40,814 nucleotides of DNA from Candidimonas sp. (GTDB lineage: Bacteria > Pseudomonadota > Gammaproteobacteria > Burkholderiales > Burkholderiaceae_B), in NCBI GenBank assembly GCA_004298545.1, contig SCQX01000308.1, positions 1-40,814 of the forward strand. Reading direction: 5' to 3'. A program made the position numbers and the translations under genes. This document shows positions 15,981 to 24,507 of this stretch, one piece after another. The notes beneath the pieces were generated by a model. It searched no databases, was not told the origin of the DNA, and saw nothing but the letters and a program-made list of their open reading frames with translations. Each line of letters starts with the position of its first letter. The stretch's first letter is position 1.

Positions 15981-17225
15981 GTGAACGACCTGTCCGTCAT
16001 CGACCAGTTCCTGGCCGTCTTCTCGCGGTACATCGACTCGGGCTTCGGGTTGCTGCACGGCGAGGTCGCGTATCTCTCGGCCACGCTGATCGTCATCGAC
16101 ATGACGCTCGCGGGCCTGTTCTGGGCGATGGGCGGCGAAGAGGTGCTGGCGAAACTGATCCGCAAGACGCTCTACGTCGGTGCGTTCGCCTACATCATCG
16201 GCAACTTCAACACGCTGGCCGGCATCGTGTTCCGTTCATTCGTGGGGCTCGGCCTGCTTGCGTCCGGTTCGACCATGAGCGTAGGCGACTTCCTGCAGCC
16301 GGGACGGCTCGCGGCGATCGGCGTCACCGCCGGCGAGCCGATCCTGCAGCAGGTCGGCACGATGTCGCACGGCATCACGGCAGTCTTCAGCAACTTCGAC
16401 ATGATCGTGGTGCTGCTGTTCGCCTGGGCCGTCGTCGTCATCAGCTTTTTCATCCTGGCGATACAGCTGTTCGTGACGCTGGTGGAGTTCAAGCTCACCA
16501 CGCTCGCCGGTTTCGTGCTGGTGCCGTTCGCACTCTGGAACAAGACCGCGTTCCTCGCCGAGAAGGTGCTCGGCAACGTCGTGTCCTCCGGCGTCAAGGT
16601 GCTGGTGCTGGCCATGATCGTCGGCATCGGCTCGACGATCTTCGGGCAGTTCCAGACACCAGCCGGCGCCGATCCAACGCTGAATCACGCACTCGCCCTC
16701 ATGCTGGCCTCGCTCACGATGCTGGGCCTGGGAATCTTCGGCCCGGGCATCGCGACCGGCCTGGTATCCGGGGCGCCACAGCTTGGCGCTGGCGCGGCCG
16801 CTGGCACGGCGCTAGGCGCTGCGGGTCTTGCCGTTGCGGGCGGCGCTGCCGTGGCGACCGGCGGTGCCGCAGTCGCGGCCGGGACGCGCCTGGCCGCTCG
16901 TGGCGCGGTGGGTACTGCGCGTGCCACCCGTGGCGCTGCCTCCGCCTATCGCGCGGGGGCCGCCGCATCGGGCGCGACCGGAGCGAGAGCATTCGGGGCA
17001 GGCATGGCGAGTGCCACCCGCGCCGCGCGTGGCCATGTGGCGTCTGCCGTCGGAGCGGGTGGTGCATCCACCGCCTCCCGCAACGGGGCACCGGATTGGG
17101 CGCAACGCCTGCAACGCCGGCAACGCTTCTCGCAAGGCGTTTCGACCGCCGCACACGTCGTGCGCTCGGGCGATCACGGTGGCGGCGGGACCGCGCCCGA
17201 GTTGCGCGATCCCTCGAACGATTGA
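15981..17225 (+). CDS. trbL: Conjugal transfer protein TrbL (VirB6-like polytopic membrane protein)
   Basis: 414 residues with a GTG start. The N-terminal ~250 residues hold about six hydrophobic segments (TLIVIDMTLAGLFWAM, VGAFAYIIGNF, IVVLLFAWAVVVISFFIL, LTTLAGFVLVPFALW, VLVLAMIVGIG, LALMLASLTMLGLGIF) as expected for an inner-membrane channel component of the mating pore. Residues ~265-400 are Ala/Gly/Arg-rich low complexity, a normal TrbL tail. Located between trbJ and trbF in the standard trb order. Confidence 0.93.
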   Translation: MNDLSVIDQFLAVFSRYIDSGFGLLHGEVAYLSATLIVIDMTLAGLFWAMGGEEVLAKLIRKTLYVGAFAYIIGNFNTLAGIVFRSFVGLGLLASGSTMSVGDFLQPGRLAAIGVTAGEPILQQVGTMSHGITAVFSNFDMIVVLLFAWAVVVISFFILAIQLFVTLVEFKLTTLAGFVLVPFALWNKTAFLAEKVLGNVVSSGVKVLVLAMIVGIGSTIFGQFQTPAGADPTLNHALALMLASLTMLGLGIFGPGIATGLVSGAPQLGAGAAAGTALGAAGLAVAGGAAVATGGAAVAAGTRLAARGAVGTARATRGAASAYRAGAAASGATGARAFGAGMASATRAARGHVASAVGAGGASTASRNGAPDWAQRLQRRQRFSQGVSTAAHVVRSGDHGGGGTAPELRDPSND

Positions 17226-17237
17226 CGGAGACCCATC

Positions 17238-17942
17238 ATGCGCTTTAAACGACCCGGCGTGCATTACAGCCATACTCCAGCGCCCGCGACGCCTTATCAG
17301 GCGGCCGCGCAGGTGTGGGATGAACGCCTTGGCAGCGCTCGCGTACAGGCCAGGAACTGGCGGCTGATGGCTTTCGGCTGCCTAGGCCTCGCGCTGCTGA
17401 TGGCAGCCGGCCTCGTCTGGCAAGCCGGCGAGTCGCGCGTCACACCCTACGTGGTGGAAGTCGATCACGCCGGGCAGGTGCGCGCGGTCGGAGCGGCGGT
17501 GACACCGTACCAACCCACCGACGCGCAGATCGCCTGGTATCTCGCGCGCTTCATCACCGACGTGCGCTCGCTGTCCATTGACCCGATCGTGGTGCGGCAG
17601 CACTGGCTCGAAGCCTACGGCTACACCACCGACAAGGGCGCGGCGACGCTGAACGCCTATGCCCGCGCCCATGACCCGTTTGCTCACGTCGGGCAGGACT
17701 CCGTATCGGTGGACGTGGCCAGCGTGGTGCGCGTGAGCGACGCCTCGTTCCAGGTGCGCTGGACCGAGCAGCACTACCACGAGGGCACCCCGACGGGCAG
17801 CGAGCATTGGACCGCGATGTTGACGCTCGTCGTGCAGACCCCGCGTACCGAGCAGCAGGTGCGCCGCAATCCCCTCGGTATCTACGTCAACGGCCTGTCC
17901 TGGAGCCGCGACCTGGATGCACCTCAAGGAGCCAAGAAATGA
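17238..17942 (+). CDS. trbF: Conjugal transfer protein TrbF (VirB8-like)
   Basis: 234 residues. One N-terminal membrane anchor (about residues 46-62, LMAFGCLGLALLMAAGLVW), then a periplasmic VirB8-type domain (VTPYVVEVDHAGQVRAVG, QIAWYLARFITDVRSLSID, FQVRWTEQHY, NPLGIYVNGLSWSRD). VirB8 proteins assemble the translocation channel core. Start ATG follows GACGGAGACCCATC. Its stop overlaps the trbG ATG. Confidence 0.93.
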   Translation: MRFKRPGVHYSHTPAPATPYQAAAQVWDERLGSARVQARNWRLMAFGCLGLALLMAAGLVWQAGESRVTPYVVEVDHAGQVRAVGAAVTPYQPTDAQIAWYLARFITDVRSLSIDPIVVRQHWLEAYGYTTDKGAATLNAYARAHDPFAHVGQDSVSVDVASVVRVSDASFQVRWTEQHYHEGTPTGSEHWTAMLTLVVQTPRTEQQVRRNPLGIYVNGLSWSRDLDAPQGAKK

Positions 17943-18946
17943 AACGTGCCATGACTGCCATCACCGTTCTCGGCGTACTGGCCGCGCTATCCGGTTGCGC
18001 GACGCAGGGTAAGCCGCCACCCGCCATTTCGCTGGACCATCCGGTGCAGGCCGAGCCACTGCCGGAACCGGCCAAGCCGGTCGCGGTCGTGGAGGTGCCC
18101 AAGCCCTTGCCGCTGCCGGGCCAGATGAAGCCTTTGCCCGGCAAGGCCGATGCCAAGGCGGCACCGGAGCCTGCAGACGCGAAGGTGCGCGTCGAGCGGG
18201 CGAATGCCGATGCGAGCGTCGCGCCCACCCGCGAGGGCTACATCAACGCGATCCAGGTCTGGCCGTTCTCCGACGGAGCGCTGTACCAGATCTATACGAG
18301 CCCCGGGCGTGTGACGGTGATCCGCCTGCAGCCCGGCGAGGATCTCGTGACGGTCGCCGCCGGCGACACGGTGCAGTGGATCGTGGGCGATACAGCCAGC
18401 GGCAGCGGGGCGAACCGGCGTGTCGCCGTCATGGTGAAGCCGGTGCGTGTGGGCATCAAGACGAACCTCGTCATCACGACCAGCCGGCGCACCTATCTGA
18501 TGGAACTCACGTCCACCCCCAAAGCGTGGATGGCCTCGGTGTCATGGGAGTACCCGAAGGACCAGATGCTGGCCTTGCAAGCCCAGGCACAGGCCGCCGA
18601 TGCGCAGGCGCCGGCGGCGGGTGGGCTGTCACTCGATCGGTTGCATTTCCGCTACGCGATCACGGGTGACGATCCGCCGTGGAAGCCGGTGCGAGCCTTC
18701 GACGATGGCCGGCACGTCTACATCCAGTTCCCGGCCGGCATCGCACAGGGCGAATTGCCGCCACTGTTCGTCGTCGGGCCGGATGGCAAGGGTGAGCTGG
18801 TGAACTACCGGTTTCACGCACCCTACGACGTCGTGGATCGGCTGTTCGGCGCCGCCGAGTTGCGTCTGGGTGGAAAGAAGGCCGCCGTGGTGCGCATTGA
18901 GCGCACCGATGGCGTGGCCGCGGGAGCAGGGCATGGACACGACTGA
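17939..18946 (+). CDS. trbG: Conjugal transfer protein TrbG (VirB9-like outer-membrane complex protein)
   Basis: 335 residues from the ATG overlapping the trbF stop. Signal peptide with a lipobox (LAALSGC, Cys about residue 20) suggests a lipoprotein, which is usual for TrbG. A Pro/Lys/Glu/Ala-rich linker follows (about 25-95), then the VirB9 N-terminal domain (AIQVWPFSDGALYQIYTSPGR, the VTVIRLQPGE and DTVQWIVGD strands) and the C-terminal domain (LHFRYAITGDDPPWKPVRAFDDG, PLFVVG, NYRFHAPYDVVDRLF). It forms the periplasmic/outer-membrane ring with TrbI. Overlaps trbI by 14 bp. Confidence 0.93.
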   Translation: MKRAMTAITVLGVLAALSGCATQGKPPPAISLDHPVQAEPLPEPAKPVAVVEVPKPLPLPGQMKPLPGKADAKAAPEPADAKVRVERANADASVAPTREGYINAIQVWPFSDGALYQIYTSPGRVTVIRLQPGEDLVTVAAGDTVQWIVGDTASGSGANRRVAVMVKPVRVGIKTNLVITTSRRTYLMELTSTPKAWMASVSWEYPKDQMLALQAQAQAADAQAPAAGGLSLDRLHFRYAITGDDPPWKPVRAFDDGRHVYIQFPAGIAQGELPPLFVVGPDGKGELVNYRFHAPYDVVDRLFGAAELRLGGKKAAVVRIERTDGVAAGAGHGHD

Positions 18947-20225
18947 CCGTGGAGCCCAATCGACCTCGAAAGTTGCGCCCGAGGGCATGGCGCTGCGCGC
19001 GGCGCCGCGTCCGGTCACGCGGCTCAACCGCCGCACGCTGGCTGCGTTCGCTACGATCCTGGTGGTCGCGGTCGCTGCAGCCTCGATGTGGGCGCTGCAA
19101 TCGAAGGGCAGGCGCGGCCCGGTCGATCAAACCAATCTCTACAACGTCGATCGCGTCGCCAAGGCCGACGACCTGGACCAGTTGCCTGCCGACTATTCTA
19201 AGCTGCCCGAGAAGCCCGCGCCGGCGCCCGCTGCGAGCGTGCCCCAGCTTGGGCCACCGCTGCCTGGTGAGTTCGGGGCGACATCAGCCGTGACGCCGCT
19301 GCCAAATGGTGCCGCGAATCCGGGGCCCTCGGCCGAGAGCGTCGATCGGCAGCGCCAGGCGGAAGAGGTTGCGCGCTCGGCAGTGTTCTTCCGCACCAGC
19401 AACAACAGCGACAAGCAAGAGGTGGCTGCGGCCGCGGCGCCTGCCACACCGCCGAACGGTGCCTTGGCCAGCCCGTTCAATCCGATGGGCGCCGGCCCCG
19501 CTTCCACGGCGGCACAGCCCAACGATCCGACGGCCATCCAGAACCGGCAAGGCCAGAAGGAGGCGTTCATGGCCAAGGGTGGCGATGCCGCCACGGGCAA
19601 CACCGGCACCTTGCAGGCACCGGCTTCGCCGTACACGGTAATGGCCGGCACTATCATCCCGGCCGCGCTGGTGACGGGCATCAACTCCGACCTGCCAGGG
19701 CAGATCATCGCCGAGGTGACGCAGCCGGTGTACGACACGGCGACGGGCCATTACCTGCTGATTCCGCAGGGCTCGCGCCTGATCGGCCGCTACGACAGCC
19801 AGGTGGCCTTCGGGCAGAGTCGCGTGCTGCTGGTGTGGCTGCGCCTGGTGCTGCCCGACACCTCATCGATCGCGCTGGACAAGCTGCCAGGCATCGACCC
19901 GGCAGGCTACGCCGGCCTGGAAGACGGCGTGGACTGGCACTGGAGCCGCATCCTGGCGGGCGCGGCGCTGTCCACGTTGCTGGGGGTCAACGCCGAACTG
20001 GCCGTCTCCAATCAGAATCAAGCCAACGGCAACACCGTCATCGCGTTGCGCGACAGCGCCCAGGACACCACCAATCAGATCGGCCAGGAGATCACACGCC
20101 GCAACCTGAGCATCCAGCCGACGCTGACCGTGCGACCAGGCTTCCAGGTCAACGTCATGGTGAACAAGGACCTGGTGCTGCGGCCGTACCAGCCGCTTTT
20201 CATCCAGCGAGGGCCGATGCCATGA
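18933..20225 (+). CDS. trbI: Conjugal transfer protein TrbI (VirB10-like)
   Basis: 430 residues. Cytosolic N-terminus, one membrane span (about residues 40-55, TLAAFATILVVAVAAASMW), a long Pro/Ala-rich periplasmic linker, and a C-terminal VirB10 domain with the family landmarks SPYTVMAGTIIPAALVTGIN, LPGQIIAEVTQPVYDTATG, LLIPQGSRLIGRYDS and the final VRPGFQVNVMVNKDLVL. VirB10 spans both membranes and transmits ATPase energy to the pore. Start chosen at the ATG inside the end of trbG. ATGA overlap with the DUF2274 gene. Confidence 0.94.
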   Translation: MDTTDRGAQSTSKVAPEGMALRAAPRPVTRLNRRTLAAFATILVVAVAAASMWALQSKGRRGPVDQTNLYNVDRVAKADDLDQLPADYSKLPEKPAPAPAASVPQLGPPLPGEFGATSAVTPLPNGAANPGPSAESVDRQRQAEEVARSAVFFRTSNNSDKQEVAAAAAPATPPNGALASPFNPMGAGPASTAAQPNDPTAIQNRQGQKEAFMAKGGDAATGNTGTLQAPASPYTVMAGTIIPAALVTGINSDLPGQIIAEVTQPVYDTATGHYLLIPQGSRLIGRYDSQVAFGQSRVLLVWLRLVLPDTSSIALDKLPGIDPAGYAGLEDGVDWHWSRILAGAALSTLLGVNAELAVSNQNQANGNTVIALRDSAQDTTNQIGQEITRRNLSIQPTLTVRPGFQVNVMVNKDLVLRPYQPLFIQRGPMP

Positions 20226-20476
20226 GCGCACCATCGAAAAAACTACGGCTGGGGCCGTTGCCGGATACACAGACCGTCAAGCTGGCCTTTGCGTGTCCGG
20301 CGCGGCTCAAGACCGACCTCGATCGCTATGCGGCGCTGCATGCACAGACCTACGGCGAGGCGGTCGATGCTGTGGCACTGATCCCGCTCATGCTGGAGGT
20401 GTTCATGGCGGGGGATCGCAGCTTTCGGCGGGCAGGGGCGTCGTCGAAGGCGAAATTGGCCAGCACGGCGGGGTAG
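20222..20476 (+). CDS. DUF2274 domain protein at the end of the trb operon
   Basis: 84 residues. KLRLGPLPDTQTVKLAFACPARLKTDLDRYA is the DUF2274 signature (split), followed by GEAVDAVALIPLMLEVFMAGDRSF. It looks like a small ribbon-helix-helix type protein. Genes of this family follow trbI in Tn4371-like elements, always overlapping it as here, and their role is unknown; DNA binding and operon control are plausible. Marks the end of the trb block. Confidence 0.9.
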   Translation: MSAPSKKLRLGPLPDTQTVKLAFACPARLKTDLDRYAALHAQTYGEAVDAVALIPLMLEVFMAGDRSFRRAGASSKAKLASTAG

Positions 20477-20483
20477 GGCGTAC

Positions 20484-20538
20484 CCCAAGTCATATGCAAA
20501 GCTATACAAAAATCGTGGCTTTTCGCATATGAATTGGG
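20484..20538. repeat. 14-bp imperfect inverted repeat after the trb operon
   Basis: CCCAAGTCATATGC at 20484 and GCATATGAATTGGG at 20525 are inverted copies with one mismatch, separated by 27 bp. It begins 8 bp after the last trb-block stop codon. Without a T-run it is not a classical terminator. It may be a protein-binding site or the scar of an inserted short element. Confidence 0.6.
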
Positions 20539-20577
20539 AATGGCTAGTGTGATGTCCCGCAAGAACCTTTACGCGTC

Positions 20578-20690
20578 GTCATTCCGGGGGCCGCGCCCGC
20601 GTGCGGGTGTGGCAACCCGGAATCCAGCTTCTGATGGCTCGACGGCAAGAGCTGGATTCCGGATCGCCACTGCGCGGCGCCCGGAATGAC
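20578..20690. repeat. 113-bp nested palindrome, REP/MITE-like
   Basis: Outer ends GTCATTCCGGG / CCCGGAATGAC are perfect 11-bp inverted repeats. Inside, GGAATCCAGCT / AGCTGGATTCC form a second perfect 11-bp pair. Such GTCATTCC...GGAATGAC nested palindromes are a style of dispersed extragenic element in many proteobacteria. Only one copy is seen in this window. Confidence 0.75.
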
Positions 20691-21171
20691 AAAGATACTT
20701 TTGGGACACCACACCAAGTTTGAACGCTATCACGAGTAGATCCTTGGGTTCGAGATCGGCCAGCATCGCTATGGTCTCAACTACCAAAGCCCCACCGCCT
20801 TCGCTGACATCGGCCGTGACGAGCGGTTGGGCGCGCTAAGATGCAGGCGGTAGCTTCTGATCCATTGCTGCCGTTCGTGCCTCGTTGGCTTTTGTCCGCT
20901 GCGCAGCGGTTGCTGACGGTTGCCGGGCGTGCATTGAACCCACGGTTTCGCCCAGGATGCCGACGTTCGGTCTTCAGCGGCAGTTGCTCCGCCGCGACAG
21001 TTTGAACTCGCAGCAGGCAGCAAGTACGACGACAAGGGCTGCAGCTACTCACCCGGTCGATATTTGACACTCGGTCCGACGGTGAGCAGAGAAGACGGGG
21101 ACATCTAAAATCCTGCGAATCCGGTGCGACACGGCTGCGGCGCGCTATTCTTAACAACACCAGAGGTAGCA
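20691..21171. other. Intergenic region, no supportable gene
   Basis: No gene is supported. A minus-strand frame (about 20787 to 20690, MVVETIAMLADLEPKDLL...) ends by running into the nested palindrome and could be the remnant of a gene tail cut off by that element. The rest shows only short GC-rich stretches before the AGAGGTAGCA ribosome site of the next gene. Confidence 0.4.
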
Positions 21172-22296
21172 ATGACGCCAAGAGCGAACTACGCCGCATT
21201 TGTCGACAACATCTTTGGGGCCGGATCTGCCAAGTTCGACATCGCCAAGACCGACACAAACAACGTAGTCGGCGCGCTTGCGAGCCCGCAAAGGTTTGCA
21301 GAATTTACAGCGAACTTCGAGGAGAGGCTGCGGCGGATCAATGCAGCTATCCAATCCGACCCTAGCCTCCGCAAAGGCGTGATCGGCGCGGTGAACCGCG
21401 TTGCCGAAGATGAGTGGGACGGCGCGTATGCGGAACTCTGCGCGCTGGACTACTTTTTGGCCGCCTCGTTGACCGGCCCGGGCAACATCGAGCTCGACCA
21501 CACAGTGCCGGCCTCAGACACTCTCGCGTCCGAAATGGGCATGCAGAACGCGAACCACGATATGCACTTAAAGTCTCTTGGCGTGTCGATGGACACCAAG
21601 AATCTCTCAGACAAGACCAGGCAGATTCTCGATGGCATCTTCGATGAGTTTCGGAAGGCCAAGGGCATCAAGAGCATGATGATCATGCCCACCTACGATC
21701 ACGACGACGACTTCACGCCGTATGCCTCGAACCGCCCGCAGTTGCTCGCTGAGCTTGTAAGCGGCGTCGACGTGAACGGCAGGACGCCGCGTCTGACAAG
21801 CCAGGTCATCCCGGGTCTCTCCTACGAATTTGCCTGGAATGCTGGGGTCTATATCAGCGAGGGCTCCTACTCGCCAGTCGAACATGCCACGCGGCACCAC
21901 TTGCTCCTGTTTGGGCACATCAAGAAGTTCTCTCGCACAGAGCCGACAGCAATCGTCTATGTGATGTTTCCGTGGTCGGGAGAGACCGCCTTCTTTGGGT
22001 TTGGCAAGGATACGTTCCAGACCGAGTTCGGAAGGCAGTTCTTCAACAACTATCTCGGCTCTGCCGACCTCGGGAAGAGTTTCAATAAGAAGATCAAGTC
22101 GAACATCACGGCCGCCGACGTCACCAGGCACCTCTCCGGCGTAATCTTCTTGGACGACAAATCCGTCACCGCCAAAGACCCCAAGCAGATCAACGTCGAG
22201 GCGAGCTTCGTCTGGAACAAAAACGCCGTCCTCTCGCTGGTGGGGCATCCTCTCGACGTCGAGCTTCGTCGTCGGGGGGCCGTCGATCGCGGGTAG
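21172..22296 (+). CDS. Hypothetical protein, possible nuclease-fold component of the defence cluster
   Basis: 374 residues, start at the ATG after AGAGGTAGCA. I do not recognise a named family. A central tract, AELCALDYFLA ... NIELDHTVPAS ... NHDMHLKSLG, has an acidic residue on a helix, then D, then D-x-H-x-K spacing. This loosely resembles the E...D...(E/Q)xK pattern of PD-(D/E)XK nucleases, with His where Glu is usual. The C-terminal half has mixed strands (TAIVYVMFPWSGETAFFGFGK). It stands alone on the plus strand, facing the CBASS-like genes. The nuclease idea is weak; a substrate- or DNA-binding role is equally possible. Confidence 0.55.
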   Translation: MTPRANYAAFVDNIFGAGSAKFDIAKTDTNNVVGALASPQRFAEFTANFEERLRRINAAIQSDPSLRKGVIGAVNRVAEDEWDGAYAELCALDYFLAASLTGPGNIELDHTVPASDTLASEMGMQNANHDMHLKSLGVSMDTKNLSDKTRQILDGIFDEFRKAKGIKSMMIMPTYDHDDDFTPYASNRPQLLAELVSGVDVNGRTPRLTSQVIPGLSYEFAWNAGVYISEGSYSPVEHATRHHLLLFGHIKKFSRTEPTAIVYVMFPWSGETAFFGFGKDTFQTEFGRQFFNNYLGSADLGKSFNKKIKSNITAADVTRHLSGVIFLDDKSVTAKDPKQINVEASFVWNKNAVLSLVGHPLDVELRRRGAVDRG

Positions 22297-22382
22297 CCGA
22301 AGAGGCCGGCAGGTCCGCAGCGGGCGCTGACGTTCGCACCCCAATTGTGAACGACTCGTCTCGGCGGTACCCGCGCCCCCCG

Positions 22383-22985
22383 TTATTGACGGTTGGCGTG
22401 TCGCTGCGTCGTAGTTCCAGCGTTGCTACGCAACTGCTTCGGCAACATCTTGTTCAGCTCTTCGTCGGTGAAGAAAAGCTCCTCCGCGTTCTTGAGCGCC
22501 ACTTGCGCCTCGCCGTATGCCTTGCTGTTGGTCCTAGGCGCGGCCTTGTAGATGCCTTCCAGCTCGGCGTTCAGGCGGTCGCGATCCTGGCGAACCTCCT
22601 CCAACGGTCGACCGTCTTGCAGATCTATAAGCAGGCTGAGAAGGGCTTCGCGTACGCCCCACAGCTTCGCACCAACCTCGGTGTGCAGCTGTGCCTGCTG
22701 ACCCAGCGACGCCTCTTTGAAGTACAGCGCGCAACCAGCCAGGATGGCGGAGAGGACCGCACCCACTGTGGTCGCCGCCTCGCTCTTGCCAAAGAGAGCT
22801 ACCAGCAGGCTAGTGGTAGTGGCCGCCGAAAGCACGATTTCAATGAGCTTGATGCGTTTGTACCGGGCGACATAGCCGTCGGCCATCTTCTGGTGGGTCT
22901 TGTGCGTGTACGCGGCGCGGCCGTACATTTCGCGCAGTTGCCCTTCCAGCGCAGTGGTCGGACTAGCTGGGGAAGTCGGTGCCAT
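22383..22985 (-). CDS. SLATT-domain membrane effector protein
   Basis: 200 residues from the ATG at 22985, chosen because a good ribosome site (AGGGGC) precedes it; an ATG at 23021 would add 12 residues. It overlaps the end of the CD-NTase gene by 23 bp. Two closely spaced membrane helices (about 47-66, LIEIVLSAATTTSLLVALFG; about 72-89, TVGAVLSAILAGCALYF) lie in a helical protein with a long C-terminal cytosolic tail, the SLATT architecture. SLATT proteins are predicted pore-forming effectors activated by cyclic nucleotides in SMODS/CBASS systems, killing or arresting infected cells. Confidence 0.85.
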   Translation of the reverse strand: MAPTSPASPTTALEGQLREMYGRAAYTHKTHQKMADGYVARYKRIKLIEIVLSAATTTSLLVALFGKSEAATTVGAVLSAILAGCALYFKEASLGQQAQLHTEVGAKLWGVREALLSLLIDLQDGRPLEEVRQDRDRLNAELEGIYKAAPRTNSKAYGEAQVALKNAEELFFTDEELNKMLPKQLRSNAGTTTQRHANRQ

Positions 22986-23841
22986 AGATGCCCCTGTAGA
23001 GTTGTTTGGCGGTGTAGTCATGGCTCTTCTGCTGGTTGTCGATGGCTTCCTTTGTGCGCAGCTCGGCCTGGCGGGCTTTGTACTGGAAGCCACTGCCGTA
23101 GACCCAGGAACCGCTGCCCGGCGCCGTCCAATACGTTTTGCCGCCGTCCTGATCGGCCAGGAAGGCGAAGAAGTCCCTGGTCATCCAGTCGTAGTAGACA
23201 TAGGACTTGTCCTTGTACGCCCAGCTGTCGATAAACTGATAGGCCAAGGTGTCGATGAGCATGCCGCTCATGGAGACGTTGTTCTGGTCACGCCAGGCAC
23301 GTGCCATCCTCGCCAGCTCGACCAAGTTGCCATTGCATGCGGAGTTCCGCGTGCTGAAGGCTGTCATCTCTTGCTTGGGCTTGCAGGCGCGCCAACAGCC
23401 GCCGTTGTTGGTGTCGGCGAACGTGTAGCCGCCTTCAGTGTTCAAAAACGCCGGCAGCACCTCGAACTTCACGCCATCATCAAATCGCAGGACGACAACT
23501 TGCCCGTCCCCGCCGATTTCGGTGACGGAGTAGGTCTTCTGGATGGACGCACGCACATGGGCCAGCAGGGCAGATTGCCCATTGCTAGAATGAGCGTTGA
23601 AACGTGCGTAGAGCTGGTTGGGCAGCTCGTACAGTAGATCTACATCGCTCACGCTCGGGATGGCCGTCGAGCGCCCATAGGAACCCACATAGAAACGGTA
23701 GCTCGCCTTCGAGTCAAGGTTCCGCAGGTCAGCGTTCAGTTGGCCAACGATGCGCCCCGTGCGGTAGCCAATTGCACTCCGCTTCTCCAAGCCGATACGG
23801 ATGTTTCCGCAGAAGGTTTGAAACCAGTCTCCAACCCCCAT
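22963..23841 (-). CDS. CD-NTase (SMODS nucleotide cyclase) of a CBASS-like system
   Basis: 292 residues with a strong GGAGGAAGAGG ribosome site. The nucleotidyltransferase signature is clear: G53-S54 (VGSYGRSTA), then the metal-binding S65-D66-V-D68 (SVSDVDLLYEL), with a third acidic residue E127 (VKFEVLPAF). Helical C-terminal part (LVELARMARAWRDQNNVSMSGMLIDTLAY) as in other SMODS proteins. Such enzymes make a cyclic oligonucleotide signal on phage infection, which would act on the SLATT partner encoded next, overlapping. Ancillary Cap2/Cap3 genes are not present, so it would be a minimal type I system. Which nucleotide signal is made cannot be read from the sequence. Confidence 0.88.
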   Translation of the reverse strand: MGVGDWFQTFCGNIRIGLEKRSAIGYRTGRIVGQLNADLRNLDSKASYRFYVGSYGRSTAIPSVSDVDLLYELPNQLYARFNAHSSNGQSALLAHVRASIQKTYSVTEIGGDGQVVVLRFDDGVKFEVLPAFLNTEGGYTFADTNNGGCWRACKPKQEMTAFSTRNSACNGNLVELARMARAWRDQNNVSMSGMLIDTLAYQFIDSWAYKDKSYVYYDWMTRDFFAFLADQDGGKTYWTAPGSGSWVYGSGFQYKARQAELRTKEAIDNQQKSHDYTAKQLYRGIYGTDFPS

Positions 23842-23871
23842 AACCTCTTCCTCCGTTGCTGCTCAGACAGC

Positions 23872-24474
23872 TCAAGTTCGAACGCCAGACAGGCCTTCCA
23901 GCAGTCTCCGCACTTGATCGTACCCCCGCAGGTCGGCATGCAGGCTGCGCACCAGCTCATCGACGTGCTCGGTAACTTGGGCACGGATGGTGTTCTCGGA
24001 CGGCCTACCGGTCGGCCGAAGGCGCATGAACGGAATGCCGGCGGCTGTGAGCAGTCGGTCCTTCTTGTTGTCGTTCCGTTGCTGGCGCTCGATGTTGTGC
24101 CAGACCGAGTCGACCTTGATGGTCAACATCGGCAGGTATGTCGTCGAGGACACGACGACGATATCGGTATCAATTACTGGAGGACCAGCATCAGGTCTTG
24201 CCTGCACCTGGCGTTCAGCGTTGCGAACTCGAGCGACTGCACTCAGCCTGAGGCAGTCATTTGCGGGGATGCTTTCAAGGACTGCTTCTGGCGGCGGAAG
24301 CGGTCCGTCGCATGTACGATGTTTGACTGGCGTTCTACAGGGCGTGAAGATGTAACGCTGTTGCTGCCCGTCGGAGTGCGGGTTCAACGATGACGACGCA
24401 CCTGATGCCTTCGAGCGTGTTTGGCTCAGGTTGATGGTTCGGCTCAAGGGTAAGTAACGCCTGGAAATTGACAA
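23872..24474 (-). CDS. DUF2726-like protein, possible third gene of the CBASS-like operon
   Basis: 200 residues if started at the TTG at 24474; that start is uncertain. The recognisable part is residues ~85-175: VQARPDAGPPVIDTDIVVVS, then KVDSVWHNIERQQRNDNKKD and RLLTAAGIPFMRLRP. This is the DUF2726 layout (D/ExK strand, H-x-x-x-x-x-x-R-x-x-K/R helix, G-I-P-x-x-R-x), a Vsr-like nuclease fold often attached to topoisomerase or restriction proteins. The first ~80 residues look poorly conserved, so the real protein may be shorter or the 5' end rearranged. It ends 30 bp before the CD-NTase start, same strand. Confidence 0.65.
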   Translation of the reverse strand: MSISRRYLPLSRTINLSQTRSKASGASSSLNPHSDGQQQRYIFTPCRTPVKHRTCDGPLPPPEAVLESIPANDCLRLSAVARVRNAERQVQARPDAGPPVIDTDIVVVSSTTYLPMLTIKVDSVWHNIERQQRNDNKKDRLLTAAGIPFMRLRPTGRPSENTIRAQVTEHVDELVRSLHADLRGYDQVRRLLEGLSGVRT

Positions 24475-24507
24475 ACGCTGCGTATAGGCGTCTGAAGATG
24501 GGCGTGC

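Noticed and set aside
15024-16058. Minus-strand frame of 344 codons opposite trbJ
   Set aside because: trbJ on the plus strand has signal peptide and family signature; this is a shadow.
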